NCBI GenBank assembly: GCA_958450365.1
Contig: CAUEEP010000743.1
Coordinates: forward strand, 4,208,001 to 4,272,000
Reading direction: 5' to 3'
DNA from: Mesorhabditis belari
Taxonomy: Eukaryota; Nematoda; Chromadorea; Rhabditida; Rhabditidae
DNA: 64,000 nucleotides
This document shows positions 1 through 11,006 of the stretch, piece by piece. Position 1 is the stretch's first letter. Each line of letters opens with the position of its first letter. The notes below the pieces were generated by a model. The model did not search any database, was not told the origin of the DNA, and worked only from the letters and a program-made list of their open reading frames with translations. The translations under genes were made by a program, and so were the position numbers.

Positions 1-1442
1 AGATTTTAAAAGATATTCAGCTGAAAAGATATTGCCATAAAAGTTAAAGAATCTAAAGATCTCAATGTTAACACTTGAATATCTTTATCTTAAAGGTATT
101 AAAAGATATTCAAGTGTTAACATTGAGATCTTTAGATTTATAAAAGAAATGTTTTAAAGAATATCTAGCAAAAAAAACGTGCGCAAATGTCCGGGTGCGC
201 AAAAAAAGGTCGCATTTGTCCCACTTCCCAATAATTTCAGAAAAAACGAAACAACGAGGCAACACCAAGAAGATTGACACGAAAAAATGGAAAAACTGAT
301 AAGCAAAAGATTAAAGAGTTACTTAGGTATAAAAAAAATGATACTTTCAAATGAAAATATTAAAAATTCAGCAGCTCAAAGTTGAAAGCTGAAAATCAAG
401 AGCGAATGCAGAAAGGTCGAGTGAAAAAGATGGATTTTAGCGAAGAGACGAGTGATGAAAAGGTAAAAACTCGAAATAATTGGAGAAATGAATGAGAAAA
501 ATGGATAAATGGCATCAATTTGATAAAAAAATCCATAATCAAAATATACCATTTCCAGGAAGTTGCAGCAAATCGTCGCCAAATGCCGCGCAGAGTCGCG
601 AAAACGCGAGCCACCACAATCAGGGACATTTGAAAAAAAATTGGACAAGTTTTTGAAACCGATTTGCTAGCAAAAGCGCCGCGTTTTTTTTTACGCCAAA
701 ATTGACGCCAATTTCATTTGCGTCACGTTTCATTTGCGCTAAATTTACCGTTTACGAAATTCAGCCGTTAACGAATCATTCGTTATCGGATGAATTTCGT
801 AAACGGCTACGACATATACAGCCCAAAAACAGTCATTTTTAGTCCGATTGATTTTTGGATCTTTAAATCGTTTTTATGCCATTTCTCAGATCCGATAAAG
901 TCGGCAAAATAGCCAGCATCAGAAAAAGTAATAAAAAATTTAAAATAAACAACCAGAATTGGTGGGAAAGTGTGTTGAAAAGCGCAAATTTGGCGTAAAT
1001 GATACGCGGCGCAAATAATTTGGCGCTTTTGCTAGCATCTCTTGAAACCAAGCTTGTTAGGAATTCTATTTTAAAAAAAACGTTTACGCTCAGCTCCCAC
1101 AATTTATTTCTAGCCATGATTCTATATATATATTTTTTTTTATATCTAAAGCTTTGAAAAATTACCTCAACGCGTAGATCTCGAGGTCAGTTTTTTTAAG
1201 AAATCTAAACCTCAAATGAATTTCTTTATCAAATTTCTTTAACTAATTTCTTTATCAGCCTTGATCTCTTCGATTTTATGTCATGTACAATTGGCCTTCT
1301 GTATTTACCGCTTTAAAAAAAAAGTGTAAACTTGAAATTTCCTCATTCTCAAGGTATTATTCTGATGGAATTTTTGATTTTTTTGATGTAAATAAATAAA
1401 TAAATAGTTTATTATTAAATGGAAATGGAATATATCTCAAAC
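1..1442. repeat. Repeat-derived intergenic stretch, no gene seen
   Basis: Two hairpin-forming segments are visible. Around 55-140 a short sequence containing AACACTTGAATATC is followed by its reverse complement. Around 650-1050 the arms read GCTAGCAAAAGCGCC on the left and its complement on the right, with a second inverted pair near 745-805 (TTTACGAAATTCAGCCGTT and complement). At 175-235 lies a piece of the fold-back family that ends in GTCGCATTTGTCCCAC, also seen near 57660-57720. No open frame here resembles a protein I know. The stretch is best read as remnants of non-autonomous DNA elements. Confidence 0.6.
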
Positions 1443-3264
1443 AAATGGAATGTAAAGCTTTGGTAAAGTAAAGAAAAATTGGGGAATGAAGAGAGAGAGA
1501 GAAGATTTGATTGCAAAGCTATGCGAAGAAGCTTACATGTTTTCTTCTGTTTTTCTTCTGTTTTTCTACTTGTTTAAAGTTGTTAATTGTTTTCTACTTG
1601 TTTCTACGTGTTTATTTTTGTTTATTTTTGTTTATTTTCTATTTTTAATCTTTCAACAACGGTTATGAAAGTTTAAAAAACAGTATTTTCGATTAAAATA
1701 GATGAAACTATTGAGAAAACTAGTAGTTTTTTTTACTAGAGTTTTCGAAATCGATTAGTAAGCAGATTGCCTGACCCGTAACTACCCGAAAAGTTAAGAA
1801 AAAAAGAATTAGGGGGTAGGCTAGTTTGCGCAACTACACTACTGGACAATGAAATATCATAGTTGAAAAAAGATCGTCACTTTCGCGCGTCTGTAACTCC
1901 CTTGTCTTTACCGTATTTCGAAATATTAATATTACCATTGTGTAGCCCTTGAAAAGAGCTTTCAGAAAATGTATAACACTAATAGTTTAAACTCAAAGAC
2001 AAGGGAGTTACAGATGCATGAAAGTGACGATCGTTTTTCAGATATGATATTTCATTATCCAGTAGTGTAGGTCTTTTGCGCAACTCGCTATAACTTTCTT
2101 CTAAGTGGGCTAATCTTTATGGGTTTGGTTTCATTTTGTTGTACTTATTGAGATCTACAAAATGACACCAAAACCATAAAGATTGACCCACCTAGAAGAA
2201 GTTATGGCTAGTTGCGCAAAAAAAAATTACGGAAACTAGCCTATCCCAAAATTAGAATTAGAACAAAGACTTATATAGCTTTTTTTAAAACAATAAAAAG
2301 AAGAACTAAAAGAATGGCAGCAGCTAGGAAACAAATACAATGCATTTTCTTGTCATTTCTCTGATATTTTTCTGCTTTCTCAACACTTGCCACCGCTTTG
2401 TTTACTCGAATTGATGCCTGTTCGACGTTATAATCAATTCTGAAATGTTTTTGATTCGATTAAACTTATTATCTGGTAAAGTCGTGTAAAATTAGTCTCC
2501 ATTTCTTTAGTGTCACGCAATAAAAGCTTTCACCTGTCCAAAATCGTTCCTTGATCAATAATCATCTGAGAAACATCTTTGAAGAGATGATTCAACTCTC
2601 GAATTGAACTATTTACAGCCAACACCTGAAAATTTTCATTTTCAGTTTAGATTTAGTTAGTTTAGAGTGAAATTTCCCCAAACCTCATTTTCTCTCTGCC
2701 GAACCTCGATCTCGTTATTCATAATTTGTTGCAGTTGAACCATGCTAAAGATCTTTTTCCTTTCTACTTGCTTCTACGTGTTTATTTTTGTTTATTTTCT
2801 ATTTTTAATCTTTCAACAACGGTTATGAAAGTTTAAAAAAACAGTATTTTCGATTAAAATAGATGAAACTATTGAGAAAAGAATGTAAAGCTTTGGTAAA
2901 GTAAAGAAAAATTGGGGAATGAAGAGAGAGAGAGAGAGAGAGATTTGATTGCAAAGCTATGCGAAGAAGCTTACATGTTTTCTTCTGTTTTTCTTCTGTT
3001 TTTCTACTTGTTTAAAGTTGTTACTTGTTTTCTACTTGCTTCTACGTGTTTATTTTTGTTTATTTTCTTCTATTTTTGTTTATTTTCTATTTTTAATCTT
3101 TCAACAACGGTTATGAAAGTTTAAAAAAACAGTATTTTCGATTAAAATAGATGAAACTATTGAGAAAACTAGTATTTTTTTACTAGAGTTTTCGAAATCG
3201 ATTAGTAAGCAGACTGCCTGACCCGTTACTACCCGAAAAGTTAAGAAAAAAAGAATTAGGGGGT
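1443..3264. repeat. Direct duplication of about 370 bp (1443-1812 and 2884-3264)
   Basis: The two blocks are nearly identical. Each starts with an AG-rich run (GAGAGAGAG), continues through a T-rich part and ends at an AATTAGGGGGT boundary. A third, partial copy lies at about 2762-2880. One full copy is downstream of the syntaxin-16 stop codon. The other full copy and the partial one lie inside the syntaxin-16 intron 2745-3307. Beyond the boundary the first copy is followed by the fold-back element at 1817-2243 and the second by ATTTCC repeats. Small open frames within the copies (for example 1486-1668) are low-complexity and not supported as genes. Confidence 0.8.
1817..2243. mobile_element. 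Nested fold-back elements in the 3' flank of syx-16
   Basis: The outer inverted repeat begins TAGGCTAGTTTGCGCAA and ends with the complementary AAACTAGCCTA. Inside it, 1834-2070 is a second inverted repeat with ends CTACACTACTGGA and its near complement. The remaining outer sequence contains a hairpin around AGATCTACAAAATGACACC, the same module as in the element at 8895-9090. No coding capacity is seen. The element ends about 30 bp from the syntaxin-16 stop, so it is probably in or next to the 3' UTR. Confidence 0.75.
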
Positions 3265-4746
3265 CATTTTCATTCATTTCCATTCATTTCCATTCATTTC
3301 CATTCACCTATATTCTTTCGTTGGAGTCAAATCAACAAGTTGATCCCAAGATGGTTCATCTGTTTGTCCACTTGTCACCAAATAAGAATCCAAATGATTT
3401 GTTCTAGAAAGTTTCTTAAATTCATTAAAATTCTGTATTCATTTACCGGCTCTTGATTCTTTTTAAGTAATTTGTTTGTCGAGATCGGAAATTATTGGTG
3501 ATATCGCTAAGGGTTAGCAATAAAGCTGAGATCGCGTTCTCACGTAGACGATGCTCAGAGCTTGACTCACGGGCAACGGATTGTGTTCGCAATAATCTAA
3601 ATTCATAAGAATTTCATCAACACAATCCATCTAAACACAAACCCAATCAATCTCTGGCAATGTCCGAGCATTGAAGTGATTTGTTCGGTCATCGCTTCCA
3701 TTTGTTTTTCTTCTTCCTAAAGTTTGTTGGAAATGAACAAGACTTTTCTTGCTTTTATTTCTCAATGAATGTATTTGCAGGCTACGGTAATTTCTTTAAG
3801 TTATATTTTGCATATAATGTGATTAATTTCAATTCAAACCAATCGCATGACTCAATGAGTCATCTTTGAGCCGATTTAGGGATTTGTTGGTTCGGTTTGG
3901 CAAGAGTCGGTACCAAAACCAGTAACTACGTCTATGCAAAAACCGATTCAGCAATAATCTATCATTTTATTTATTAATGCTATGTTTTATTGCAAAATTG
4001 AGTTGAAAAACTGCAAAAGGATCCGAACCAGCGACTAGCTGAGCCCGATGTCGCTTAACTTGGCAGATCGGAATAGACCGCCTCCTAAGCCTATTGCTGA
4101 AAAGCACCGCAAACCCGCGAATGGAAATTAAGTATTTATAGAGACAGATGGGGAAATGAACATTGAGATAAAGAGAAATGACATACAAACTTTATTGAAG
4201 TCTTGAATTGCTTTTCTTTGAATTACCTCAAAGTTTTCGTCTCCAATATTCGGTTTTGAGAGATGCCGTTTCTGCATTTGTTCTAACTCTTCGAGACGAG
4301 ATCGTATTCTGATTTTCTTTTGTGATAAAAGTGATTGCTTGAGTTTTTTTTATACCTTCCGAACTCAAATTCAACTTCATCCGATGTGTGAATCCACATG
4401 GGTTGCTCAGAGTCACGATGCTCATTTCCCTCCTCCAATGCAACAAGGCTCAGTTTTTCTTCTAAAGCAAGAAATTTCATTTATTCATCTGCCTGGGAAA
4501 TTATCGAGGCAATTGTCTATTGAGGAATTATTCAATTCAAAGCCCTTTTCGTTAATTATTATCAAATTTTCGACATTTACATTATTTTTTTTTTCATTTA
4601 TTAATTAAATTTTTGAAAGTCAAACCATTTCTTGAAGCATTTCCATTTCCATAAATGAATTTGTTTTGTTGAGCGTTGTTTCGTAGCAGAACGAAAACTT
4701 CGGTCAGATTTCGAGTGATCCCGATCGATGAACCCGGTTGAGACAT
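2271..4746 (-). CDS. syx-16: Syntaxin-16 family t-SNARE
   Basis: Syntaxin-16 is a Qa-SNARE for endosome-to-trans-Golgi fusion. Exons on the minus strand: 4746-4626, 4461-4356, 4308-4227, 3716-3643, 3596-3447, 3403-3308, 2744-2684, 2625-2534, 2439-2271. All junctions are in frame and give 316 residues. Visible features are the N-terminal peptide-like RNLTEVFVLLRNN, the block PMWIHTSDEVEFEFGR at the start of the Habc region, SYX-type helices, the SNARE heptads around HLFKDVSQMIIDQGTILDRI (the central Q of the zero layer is in DQG), and a C-terminal membrane anchor of about 20 hydrophobic residues followed by KKAI. The seventh exon is preceded by a 563-bp intron that carries repeat copies. Intron 3717-4226 holds a tRNA-like sequence. 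Assignment to syntaxin-16 rather than syntaxin-7/12 rests on the N-terminus and on the DQGTILDRIDYNVEQ block. Confidence 0.93.
4013..4097 (-). pseudogene. tRNA-like sequence in a syx-16 intron
   Basis: Read on the minus strand, 85 nt start GCAATAG and end CTTTTGC, which pair at 6 of 7 positions as an acceptor stem would. An internal GGTTCGGATCC resembles a B box. A 5-bp stem GCGAC/GTCGC could form a long variable arm. The T stem does not pair properly and I cannot place an anticodon with confidence, so this is at best a degenerate tRNA or the head of a SINE. Confidence 0.25.
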
Positions 4747-5219
4747 TTAAGAAAATAAGAAAAGAAAATAAAAAATAAATCTCAAATTAGATTTATTATT
4801 AATATCTAAATCCTTTTGAGTTGCTGTTTTTTTGTTTTTCTTTGTAAGCTGTCGGTGTTATTCAAGTGTTCATTGTTGTCTCTCGTTTTCTCAGGTACAA
4901 CCTCTTTTACTATACCTTTAAAAAAGTATTTAGCTTTAAAACTTTTTTAAAAAAAGATTACTTAATTGAAAATTTGAAAAATATTACTTTAATTTGAGAT
5001 AATCAAACGTTACAAATCTGAGAAGAGCAAAATGATGAGGAAAAGCGATGAGGAGTGGGTTTAAAAGGATACAAATCTAATTGAATATCTAATTGAATAT
5101 CTAACTGAATATCTAATTGAAACAAATGAATACAGATTTTTACTTTTGCTAACTTTTTCAGAAGCACAGAGTCCCCAAAACCGAGACGAAGCTCTCGACG
5201 TTCGATCCCAAAACTCGGA
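4747..5219. promoter_or_regulatory. Shared upstream region of syx-16 and the THAP gene
   Basis: This 473-bp stretch separates two divergent starts, so it should hold both promoters. It is AT-rich and contains a small 12-bp tandem repeat (TATCTAATTGAA, about 3 units) at 5080-5118. No specific factor site is recognisable. Confidence 0.4.
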
Positions 5220-7386
5220 ATGTTGCTGTGTGCGGTGGAGAGTTGTGAAAGCACTGGAGAGGTTTATATTGTTTACAATACATTAACAAAAACAAAGCAA
5301 AACTTTGCAAAACATTACAAAAGCTTTCCAATTTCTATAATATTTAGACTCTGGATGGGAATGGAGTTGCCTTAGAATTCTTCACTCTGCCCGACAAAAA
5401 CAAAGTTAAATTGAGAAGCTTATGGAAGAAAGCTGTTCCGGGAATTGTCGGTGACGGGATGCCAAGTCAGCAAAAGGTTTATTCTAATGGAATTTTGCAT
5501 TTCATTAAAGTCAATTTTCTAATATCGATAGAATTAGAATTTTAGGTTTGTGCTCGTCATTTCCTCGATGGAAAACCCAGTGAAGAGTTCCCGTTTCCAA
5601 CGCTACACCTTGGAAATAAGCAAAAGAGCTATCTTCCAATTAAAGGTAAATAAAAGACAAAAGAGATTTTAAAAAAAATTATCTAGCTCAATCTGAACAA
5701 AAGAAAGTTATTCAAAGAGTGTTCATCAAGGAAAACCCCAGCATGATCCCAGTGATCACTCAACAGGAAGTTATGCCATCTACTTCAAAACTTGATGATC
5801 CACGTATGTAGGTTTAAAGAATATTTTAGAAAATAAATTCTATATCTTGTAGAATTCATTTTCTTCATTACATGCAACACTATTTAGTGAAGAATCCACT
5901 ATAAAGTCAGTGACGATAAGAATCCCCTCTTCGTCAAGAACTCTAACAGCAAGCATCTTCAAAAGCTTGGTATTTCAGCATTCAAAAACAAGCTTATGAC
6001 GAATTTTAGGAAAAAACTAAAACGGACCCAATTCCAGTCACAAATGATGAATCTTCAAGACCTAGACGCAAGCGAGAACATCCAGCTGCGTTTGATGAGT
6101 GGGTTGACAATCGAACTTCAATCAATTTTCTAATTTTAGTTACTTGATGTCTGAAGATTTGGTCGATCAAGTATGCTTTCAGAAAAATGCTTGGTAGATA
6201 GTTGAATTTAGGAAGATATCAAGCCCGAAGAATGCGGAGGAAAGCTGAAGTCTAGCATCAACTCTTTCAGTGGAAATGTGTTTCCATCATCATCGATTGA
6301 TGTAAGTCTCTAAATCTAAGATTTGTCTCATTTAATAATGTTAAGAGTGATTTCGAAGATCCTGGTGAAGAAGAAGAAGAAGAAAGTGATGAATGGAATG
6401 GCGATTATCTTCGGAAGCATGCAAAGAACAGGTGAACGAATTATTTAACAGCAAAAAAAGTATTATCAAATCAGATCAAAATCAAATCAATCAATCAAAA
6501 TTCTGTTTAGATCTTTTAATGGAAACCATGCCAGGACTTTCGTGAATTCGCAAGGAGTGAGGACATTGAAGAAATTTAATTGCGAGACTCATTCTGGTTG
6601 TGGTTTGTGATGTGCTAAATTTAGTGTTCAAGAGCTAATTTCAGAGAGCAGCGACTCTTCTTTAACGGAAAGAAAGGAACGATCCTGCAATTGTGCACGT
6701 GTGCTGCCGACTTATGAAAAGTAAAGCTTTCTTACGGCATTGAGTGAAATGGTTACAGATTGATTGAAGAGACGATGGAGCAAATAGAAGCACTGGTGAC
6801 AGTAATCAATGGATTGTGTTCAACAACTGAAAGCATGGTAAGCTCATTGAAGTCAAATGTTGCAGAAAAGGAAAAAGAAAGTACCGTAAATACTGTAATA
6901 GTACTGCACCGCCATAATGATGGTGCGGAGTGTTGCGTAGTCTAACTTTGTACGCGTTTTTCTCGACACTAGTTTATGCTACAATGCGCGCTTAGGTATC
7001 GAAAAATAGCTGAAATTCAGAGCTATTTTTGAAAGTATGGGTGCTTTGCAAAAAATGAAATACTAAAAAACTTTTGCGACTATGCGAATCGGAATCATTC
7101 AAAAATCGTGGATGAATACTTGTCATCTAGGCAGATTGTAGTGAAACAGAATATAATATCTTTCACCCTAATCACCCCTGTTCAGGGTATTTCAATATGT
7201 ATCAGTTTAAAAAAGCGTGTACTGTAAGAGTTTTAGCCCGGTGATGAATTTGAGGATGATGAGTATACTTTGACGGATGATTGTGAAGAATTTGAAGAAT
7301 TTTACGATGAAGATGAGGATGAACCAGGATCATCCGAGAATTATCAATTGGAACGTACGATCAAGGCCGAGTACGACGAATCCTAA
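5220..7386 (+). CDS. THAP-type zinc finger protein, 3' end disturbed by a MITE
   Basis: Exons read: 5220-5261, 5348-5476, 5546-5645, 5687-5807, 5888-5969, 6010-6098, 6140-6170, 6212-6301, 6346-6431, 6511-6602, 6645-6720, 6759-6880, and a final acidic exon 7237-7386. The first three exons encode a C2CH THAP domain: CAVESC at residues 4-9, a tryptophan in SLWKKAV, then VCARHF and a closing YLPIK. THAP domains bind DNA, often in transposase-derived regulators. The middle part is low-complexity with an acidic EEEEEE run. Exon 12 is followed at once by a MITE of the TACCGTAAATAC family. The only donor left (GTACCG at 6881) includes element bases and does not keep frame with the last exon. Reading through gives 22 extra residues and a stop at 6943-6945. 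The gene may therefore be truncated; the THAP call is firm, the 3' structure is not. Confidence 0.8.
6881..7225. mobile_element. MITE, family 1, at a splice junction
   Basis: The left end TACCGTAAATACTGTAATAG and the internal segments GCGTAGTCTAACTTTG and TTTATGCTACAATGCGCGC match the copies at 14829-15093, 32885-33350, 59711-60222 and 62227-62496. The right terminal inverted repeat is not intact here, so the right border is approximate. Confidence 0.7.
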
Positions 7387-7442
7387 GCAAACTCTTAAAA
7401 AATAAAAATACACTTTCAAAATGCTCTTTATCCTCTTAAACT

Positions 7443-7492
7443 CGTTGTTGTTGTTGTTGTTGTTGTTTTGTTGTTGTTATTGTTGTTGTTGA
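7443..7492. repeat. TTG trinucleotide microsatellite
   Basis: The run consists of TTG/GTT units with few interruptions. It lies just downstream of the THAP gene stop codon. Confidence 0.9.
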
Positions 7493-7623
7493 TGATGTAG
7501 ATTGTTTTTCTTGTTTAATCATTTGATCGAATATAATCGTTTTATTAAAATTATTATTAGAACAACGACACAAAAAATCACAATAAGCTCCAGTAAACAA
7601 ATCAGTCGTTTTTCACAAAAATC

Positions 7624-8821
7624 GGTTCTCTTCCAATATCGGGGGAGCGGTCCGATTATCGGGGGAGCGGAAGGAAAATCGGGGGAGCGAAAGGAAAATC
7701 GGGGGAGCAAATTTTGCCCCCTCGAAAAATGCATTTCTGGGACTTTTATTTTAACTGCAACGTTTTTTTTTAAATTTTTTGGCAGCGCTACATATGTCCT
7801 ATATTATCCAAAGTACTGCCATAAAATCCGCGAATTACCCGTTATTCTCACAACCTTTATATTAGATCACAAAAGTGACTTAAATATCTAACACCAAACA
7901 TACCTCTACCTTCCCTATCGGCCGCCTTCTCTTTTTGCCGAACGCTCCACAATCCCGAACGAACAAATGGCTACCTAAAAATTTATTCATTAATAGTATA
8001 ATTGATCATAACAACGAAAGAAATGTAAGCGAAGTAACCAAAACAAAAACAAAAGTAACCAAAACAAAAAGAAAAGTAACCAAAATAAAACAAAAGTAAC
8101 CAAAACAAAACCTTTCTAGCAATCACAAATTAACTGTAAAAAGGGATTGTATTCATTTCCGCCCCTGCGGGCCAAAAATCGACGATGTCCTCCATGATCG
8201 ACTCGAATGCATTTACTCCGGCAGGCAAATTGCGATGCCACAATCCCTCAGCGATATACGAATCCACCATGGTGCCGTGGGTGCCGTGTCGACGTCTGTT
8301 CATGTCTTTAAACGGTTTAGTAGTTCCACTCAACAACGGTGTCGCCACTAATGCCGAGCTCCTGTTGACAGTGTTTGATTGTCGTGAGTCCCTGGCTCCA
8401 TAGATGTATGAACTTTAAAATTGTGACAAACGGGAGCTTGCTTTTGTTGCAAAAAGTTATCGACTCGAATTCCTCTTGAATGCTTGGGGACATTTCGCCG
8501 TGCGCAAGTGTCACATACCCAGCGAAATAGATCTTTTCCCTTTGAGCGGAGTTTCATCGATTCGCCACAGTTGCAAATCCACGACTGGATGACTCCTTTG
8601 GTGACGAAATAATCGATTGCCGTCGATTCCTTGAACGCACAAATATCGGAGAAGCGCATCGTCGTTAAAGTTTAAAAAAAAACGTTGCAGTTAAAATAAA
8701 AGTCCCAGAAATGCATTTTTCGAGGGGGCAAAATTTGCTCCCCCGATTTTCCTTTCGCTCCCCCGATTTTCTTTCCGCTCCCCCGATAATCGGACCGCTC
8801 CCCCGATATTGGAAAAGAACC
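7624..8821. mobile_element. Merlin-like DNA transposon with 8-bp target duplication
   Basis: Termini GGTTCTCTTCCAATATCGGG and the complementary right end are about 140 bp long and built of repeated CGGGGGAGCGG-type blocks. The flanks show an exact duplication CAAAAATC at 7616-7623 and 8822-8829. Target duplications of 8-9 bp and a transposase of the IS1595/ISXO2-like fold are typical of Merlin. Internal sequence includes tandem AAAGTAACCAAAACAAAA units at 8034-8105 and the transposase remnant at 8130-8659. A relative lies at 18780-19428. Confidence 0.85.
8130..8659 (-). pseudogene. Degenerate, internally deleted Merlin-type transposase
   Basis: The N-terminal part has a zinc-ribbon pattern (CNCGESMKL then WVCDTC), as in IS1595/ISXO2-type transposases. 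After a frameshift the next frame carries SKLPFVTILKFIHLWSQGL and the helix-turn-helix-like CQQELGISGDTVVEWN. A third frame resumes with RRHGTHGTMVDSYIAEGLW and a tail ending in DIVDFWP that resembles the transposase C-terminus. The central catalytic region is missing. The element is non-autonomous. Confidence 0.7.
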
Positions 8822-8894
8822 CAAAAATCTATTGGGAAGTTTAGGAGAGTTTTATACTTCCAACAAATGTTGTTTCCTAAAGTGTGTTTCTGGG

Positions 8895-9090
8895 GGTGGC
8901 TACTTTGCGCCAATTTTTTTGCGCAACTCGCCATAACGTCCTTCTAAGTGGACCAATCTTTATGATGTTGGTCTCATTTTGTTGCACTTATTAAGATCTA
9001 CAAAATGACACCAAAACCATAAAGATTGACCCACTTAGAAGGAAGTTATGGCGAGTCGCGCAAAAAAAAATTTGGCGCAAAGTAGCCACC
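8895..9090. mobile_element. Fold-back element with GGTGGCTACTTTGCGCC ends
   Basis: About 95 bp are followed by a near-perfect inverted copy. The ends read GGTGGCTACTTTGCGCC and its complement, and the apex contains AGATCTACAAAATGACACC. It shares its inner module with the outer element at 1817-2243. It has no coding capacity. Confidence 0.75.
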
Positions 9091-9366
9091 TCCGTGTTTC
9101 TCTCGCTGTGGGAGAGAAACCAATCCGAATACTAGAAATCTCGCAGCTTCCACATAAACAACACTGACAAAAACCGTTAATGTATACACTTTCTCAAAAG
9201 CTCCGCACTTTTGCTACACGACTTGTAAATTCTAGTGTTGACTAGCGGTCAATTGTTAACTCGCGTTCTCGAAGCAACTTTGCTTCATCATTCTCGTTCT
9301 TTGTTTCTTTCAATTTTAGTTTAAATTCTGTCTTTAAATCCCTTAATTTATACTTTAGACAGATCA

Positions 9367-9953
9367 ATGTCTACATACATTACTCGAGCAGAGCGATCGG
9401 GATCAATATTCTTTCGTGTGACTGGCTTGATACGCTCTGGACAACTTCATTGGAGTGACCGACCATTATGGTATTTTTCTTATCTTAAACTACTAATTCA
9501 TTGGATTTATTTAGGTATGATGTTTACGTATCTTCTCCACCCCTTACGCCACCTGTTTGGAATGTAAAAATGGATCGACACGATGAGCCTTTACGAAAAA
9601 TCTTTTATGAAGAGGACCATATCAGAGCGTACGTAAACTATCAACCTTTTTAAATAACAATTTTTAGGAAATTTTATCAAAAATATCATCGCACTGGCAT
9701 AATAAATGCTTTTGTTCCTGGAGATAGCATAAGTCAAATGTTTATTAATGAATACAGAGCATTAAAGAAGGAAGAACCGGAATTGGGTGGGTTTTCGTTT
9801 GTTTCTTCGATATTTATATCAAAAAGTTCATTTATACCTAGGTAACTAGAAATTGTTGTGAATTTAGCTAATGACTATTGTTTAGACGAAGAATCTCTTG
9901 TCGATAAAACTGAAAAACGCTTGGAAGCAGCGGGGCTAACGTTGAAGAAATGA
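9367..9953 (+). CDS. mrps-23: Mitochondrial ribosomal protein S23 (mS23)
   Basis: Exons 9367-9470, 9515-9628, 9668-9786 and 9886-9953 give 134 residues. The N-terminus matches the family pattern: GSIFFRVTGLIRSGQL, then DRPLWYDVY and a proline-rich SSPPLTPPVW. It is followed by FYEEDHIRAKFYQKYHR, the counterpart of the human DRIRAKFY block. mS23 is a small-subunit protein of the mitochondrial ribosome. The start was chosen because the family begins a few residues before the GSIF motif. The gene lies 263 bp upstream of TRAPPC3 in the same orientation. The donor of exon 3 was chosen so that the frame runs into DEESLVDKTEKRL. Confidence 0.95.
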
Positions 9954-10216
9954 GAGCTTTCGTATTTTATTGTTTTTTCTATTGTTTTGATTGTTAGGGT
10001 ATTAAACAAATTTGCAGCGTACTAGTTTGGTTATTATTATGAGATTGTTTTTGTTATTATATGTAAATAAAGGATTCCATAATATTTATTTAGAAATACG
10101 AGGTTCAATGTCCTCATTTTTTTTGAATAAATTGATCAAGGTTTTGCGAATAATAAGTCTATTTTCAACTTTTACTTTTACTTTTTTCAGTCTAGCTTTT
10201 TTAAACTTTTTGCACA
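9954..10216 (+). other. Intercistronic gap, possible operon spacer
   Basis: An AATAAA-type signal lies at about 10062-10068, and a strong acceptor-like CTTTTTTCAG ends at 10190, about 26 bp before the TRAPPC3 start. Spacing of roughly 120 bp between a polyadenylation signal and a spliced-leader acceptor is the arrangement of nematode operons. This is inference; the two genes could also have separate promoters. Confidence 0.4.
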
Positions 10217-11006
10217 ATGTCGAAGCAACAAAAGCCGGTTGGAGTCGACGCGAAAAAGGTGTGAACGCTTTGGACAATTGTTTTACTAATAACATTTATT
10301 TAGATGTCCTCCGAACTTTTTGCCCTTACGTATGGATCGTTAGTCGCGGAAATGCTCAAAGATTATGAAGATCCAAGACAAGTGAATCTTCAATTAGATA
10401 AGGTATTTTTTTAAAGCATTTACTGTTTTTTTTAAATTTTGAGAAGAAACTAGGTAGCAAAAATGTTCTTTAGGTTGGCTTCAACATGGGTATACGACTT
10501 GCGGACGATTTTCTCTCAAAACAAGCGGGTGTTCCGAAATGTACGGATTGTCGACAAATGGCAGAGACCCTTAGCAAAAATGTAATTCCTGCCTACCTCG
10601 GTTGGTTTTTAATAGAACGGCGACTGATCTAGTAAGTACCGTACTGAACGAACTTTAGGAGTTTCCGCTACCGTCAATAATTGGGAATCAGGAGATCGTG
10701 AATTTTCATTGCAGATTGAGAATAATCCGTTGACAGAATTTGTTGAAGTAAATTTTGTTTTTGAAACTGATCATAACTCGTATTCAGGTTCCGCAAGATT
10801 TAACATCGTTACATTATTCACAAATGATTGCAGGAGCCATACGCGGTGGTCTTGAGGCTGTGCATATTAAGGTTGATTAGCTGGTTTTTGTTGAATTTTT
10901 GAATTTGCAGGTGACCACAACAGCCATTGAAACCCCAACAAACACAGTCATCAAAGTCAAGTTCATCGAAGTTCTAAAGGATAATTTACCAGCCGGAGAA
11001 GATTGA
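10217..11006 (+). CDS. trpp-3: TRAPP complex subunit 3 (Bet3/TRAPPC3)
   Basis: Exons 10217-10258, 10304-10402, 10474-10600, 10659-10747, 10788-10871 and 10911-11006 give 178 residues, close to the 180 of the human protein. Family landmarks are KKMSSELFALTYGSLV, VGFNMGIRLADDFL, a cysteine in GVPKC at about residue 70 (the acylated cysteine in human Bet3 lies in this position), NNWESGDREFSLQIENNPL, and the terminal DNLPAGED. Bet3 is a core subunit of the TRAPP tethering complexes at ER-Golgi and Golgi membranes. All splice phases close correctly. Confidence 0.97.

Noticed and set aside
1486..1668. Short hydrophobic frames in the duplicated 370-bp block
   Set aside because: They are low-complexity T-rich sequence translated as Phe/Leu, present in both repeat copies, with no start context or family.
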